A stretch of DNA of 64,000 nucleotides from Phycisphaerales bacterium (GTDB taxonomy: Bacteria; Planctomycetota; Phycisphaerae; Phycisphaerales; UBA1924), in NCBI GenBank assembly GCA_029260515.1, contig JAJDDC010000019.1, forward strand, positions 124,001 through 188,000, given 5' to 3'. The notes under the pieces were generated by a model. That model did no database searches and was not told where the DNA came from. It worked only from the letters and a program-made list of their open reading frames with translations. The translations under genes were made by a program, and so were the position numbers. Below, one piece after another: positions 63,311-64,000 of this stretch. The first letter of the stretch is position 1, and each line of letters starts with the position of its first letter.

Positions 63311-64000
63311 TTACGCCTCTTCGGCCACGGCACGCGCCACCTGCACGCCCGGCGTCATCGTCCCGCTCAACGTGATCTTCTTGATGTACTCGCCCTTGAT
63401 CGAGTTCGGACGCGCACGCTCGATCGTCTCCGCGAAGTGATTGAAGTTCTCGAGCAGGTCGCCGTCCGCGAAGCTCATCTTCCCGATCACCGCGTGCACG
63501 TTCCCGCCCTTGTCCGTCCGGTACTCGACCTTGCCGGCGGCAAACTCGCCCACCGCCTCGAGCACCTTGGGCGTCACCGTCCCGTTCTTCGGGCTCGGCA
63601 TCAGCCCCTTGGGGCCCAGCGTACGCCCGAGCTTCGAGATCTCACGCATCATGTCCGGGCTCGCGATCGCGACGTCGAAGTCGAACCACCCGCCCTCGAT
63701 CTTCGTCACCAAATCGTCCCCGCCCGCCTCGACAGCGCCCGCGTCCTTCGCGGCCTTCACCTGCTCGGGCTTGCAGAACGCGATCACACGCTTGGCCTTG
63801 CCGATGCCATTGGGCAGGCTCACCGAGCCGCGGATCATCTGGTCCGCCTGCTTCACGTCCACGCCCAGGTGGAACACCACCTCGACGGACTGATCAAACT
63901 TCGGCGCCTTGAACTTCTTGAGCGCCTTGAACGCGTCCGGCGCCTCCATCGGCGCCTCGGGCGTCATCTTCTCGTTCTCTTTGCGACGCTTGCTGATGTG
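63311..64000 (-). CDS. rplA: 50S ribosomal protein L1 (N-terminus beyond window)
   Basis: The frame runs open past the edge at 64000 (HISKRRKENEK precedes the Met at 63967), so the start is outside; at least 229 residues are visible. APKFDQSVEVVFHLGVDVKQADQMIRGSVSLPNG, KIEGGWFDFDVAIASPDMMREISKLGRTLGPKGLMPSPKNGTV and NSIKGEYIKKITLSGTMTPG are the L1 motifs that hold 23S rRNA at the E site. It also represses its operon in many bacteria. The Pro/Ala-rich stretch near the visible start (EAPMEAPDAFKALKKF) departs from typical L1. Confidence 0.95.
   Translation of the reverse strand, partial: HISKRRKENEKMTPEAPMEAPDAFKALKKFKAPKFDQSVEVVFHLGVDVKQADQMIRGSVSLPNGIGKAKRVIAFCKPEQVKAAKDAGAVEAGGDDLVTKIEGGWFDFDVAIASPDMMREISKLGRTLGPKGLMPSPKNGTVTPKVLEAVGEFAAGKVEYRTDKGGNVHAVIGKMSFADGDLLENFNHFAETIERARPNSIKGEYIKKITLSGTMTPGVQVARAVAEEA

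Overview
The window looks like a chromosomal segment of a high-GC planctomycete, most probably class Phycisphaerae. Three things point there. Many exported proteins end in paired 'DLAxPxGxLDFSDVVAFL' repeats closed by Gly-Cys-Pro, the signature of GC-type dockerin proteins. Some exported proteins have PEP-CTERM-like tails (VPAPSA or VPGPGG, then a hydrophobic run, then an Arg cluster). The ribosomal protein/RNA polymerase block is bacterial in content and order. No rRNA, tRNA, CRISPR array, transposase or integrase was found.

Layout. 1-3378: two tandem tail-fibre-like surface proteins, the first cut by the window edge. 3413-6153: fatty-acid synthesis cluster (fabD, a TrpF-like protein, fabG, a small conserved protein). 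6169-10055: exported dockerin protein, DUF1569 protein, a large HTH-bearing protein, a run of three palindromes, and a PEP-CTERM protein. 10436-14540: a solitary atpD and a polyferredoxin-TPR fusion. 14609-17643: a degenerate and an intact serine-hydrolase paralogue in tandem. 18549-20931: sucC carrying an in-frame palindromic insert, followed by an AT-richer SEC-C protein. 21258-29686: lipoprotein, exported proteins, YqaE, GGDEF/EAL and PilZ proteins (c-di-GMP), a short transcription unit for a 26-residue basic peptide, DDAH, a truncated globin and a pseudopilin. 29705-37905: RecQ, an MFS transporter, VOC and methyltransferase enzymes, a lipoprotein, LepA and a second AT-richer orphan. 38145-44484: a cluster of GC-type dockerin proteins, including a decayed one, around a LuxR-type regulator. 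44500-49137: FKBP, Dps with an operator over its promoter, a short RecQ, PPK2 and a Tat-exported asparaginase-like hydrolase. 49211-53131: a cobalamin riboswitch ahead of a four-gene cassette (PEP-CTERM surface protein, beta-propeller, pseudopilin, BFD-like Fe-S protein). 53199-64000, minus strand: rplA, rplJ, rplL, rpoB, a small membrane protein, rpoC.

The strongest lead for an undescribed system is the riboswitch cassette. Its RNA carries the conserved cobalamin-aptamer blocks, but the genes behind it are not known B12 synthesis or TonB-transport genes. They look like a surface display or assembly set, so a cobalamin-responsive surface or uptake function is inferred. Other leads are the serine-hydrolase pseudoenzyme pair, the triple palindrome between 9251 and 9302, the peptide unit at 25159-25458 with a hairpin between Shine-Dalgarno and start, and a recurring -10-like hexamer only 5-9 bases before several ATGs, which suggests leaderless mRNAs.
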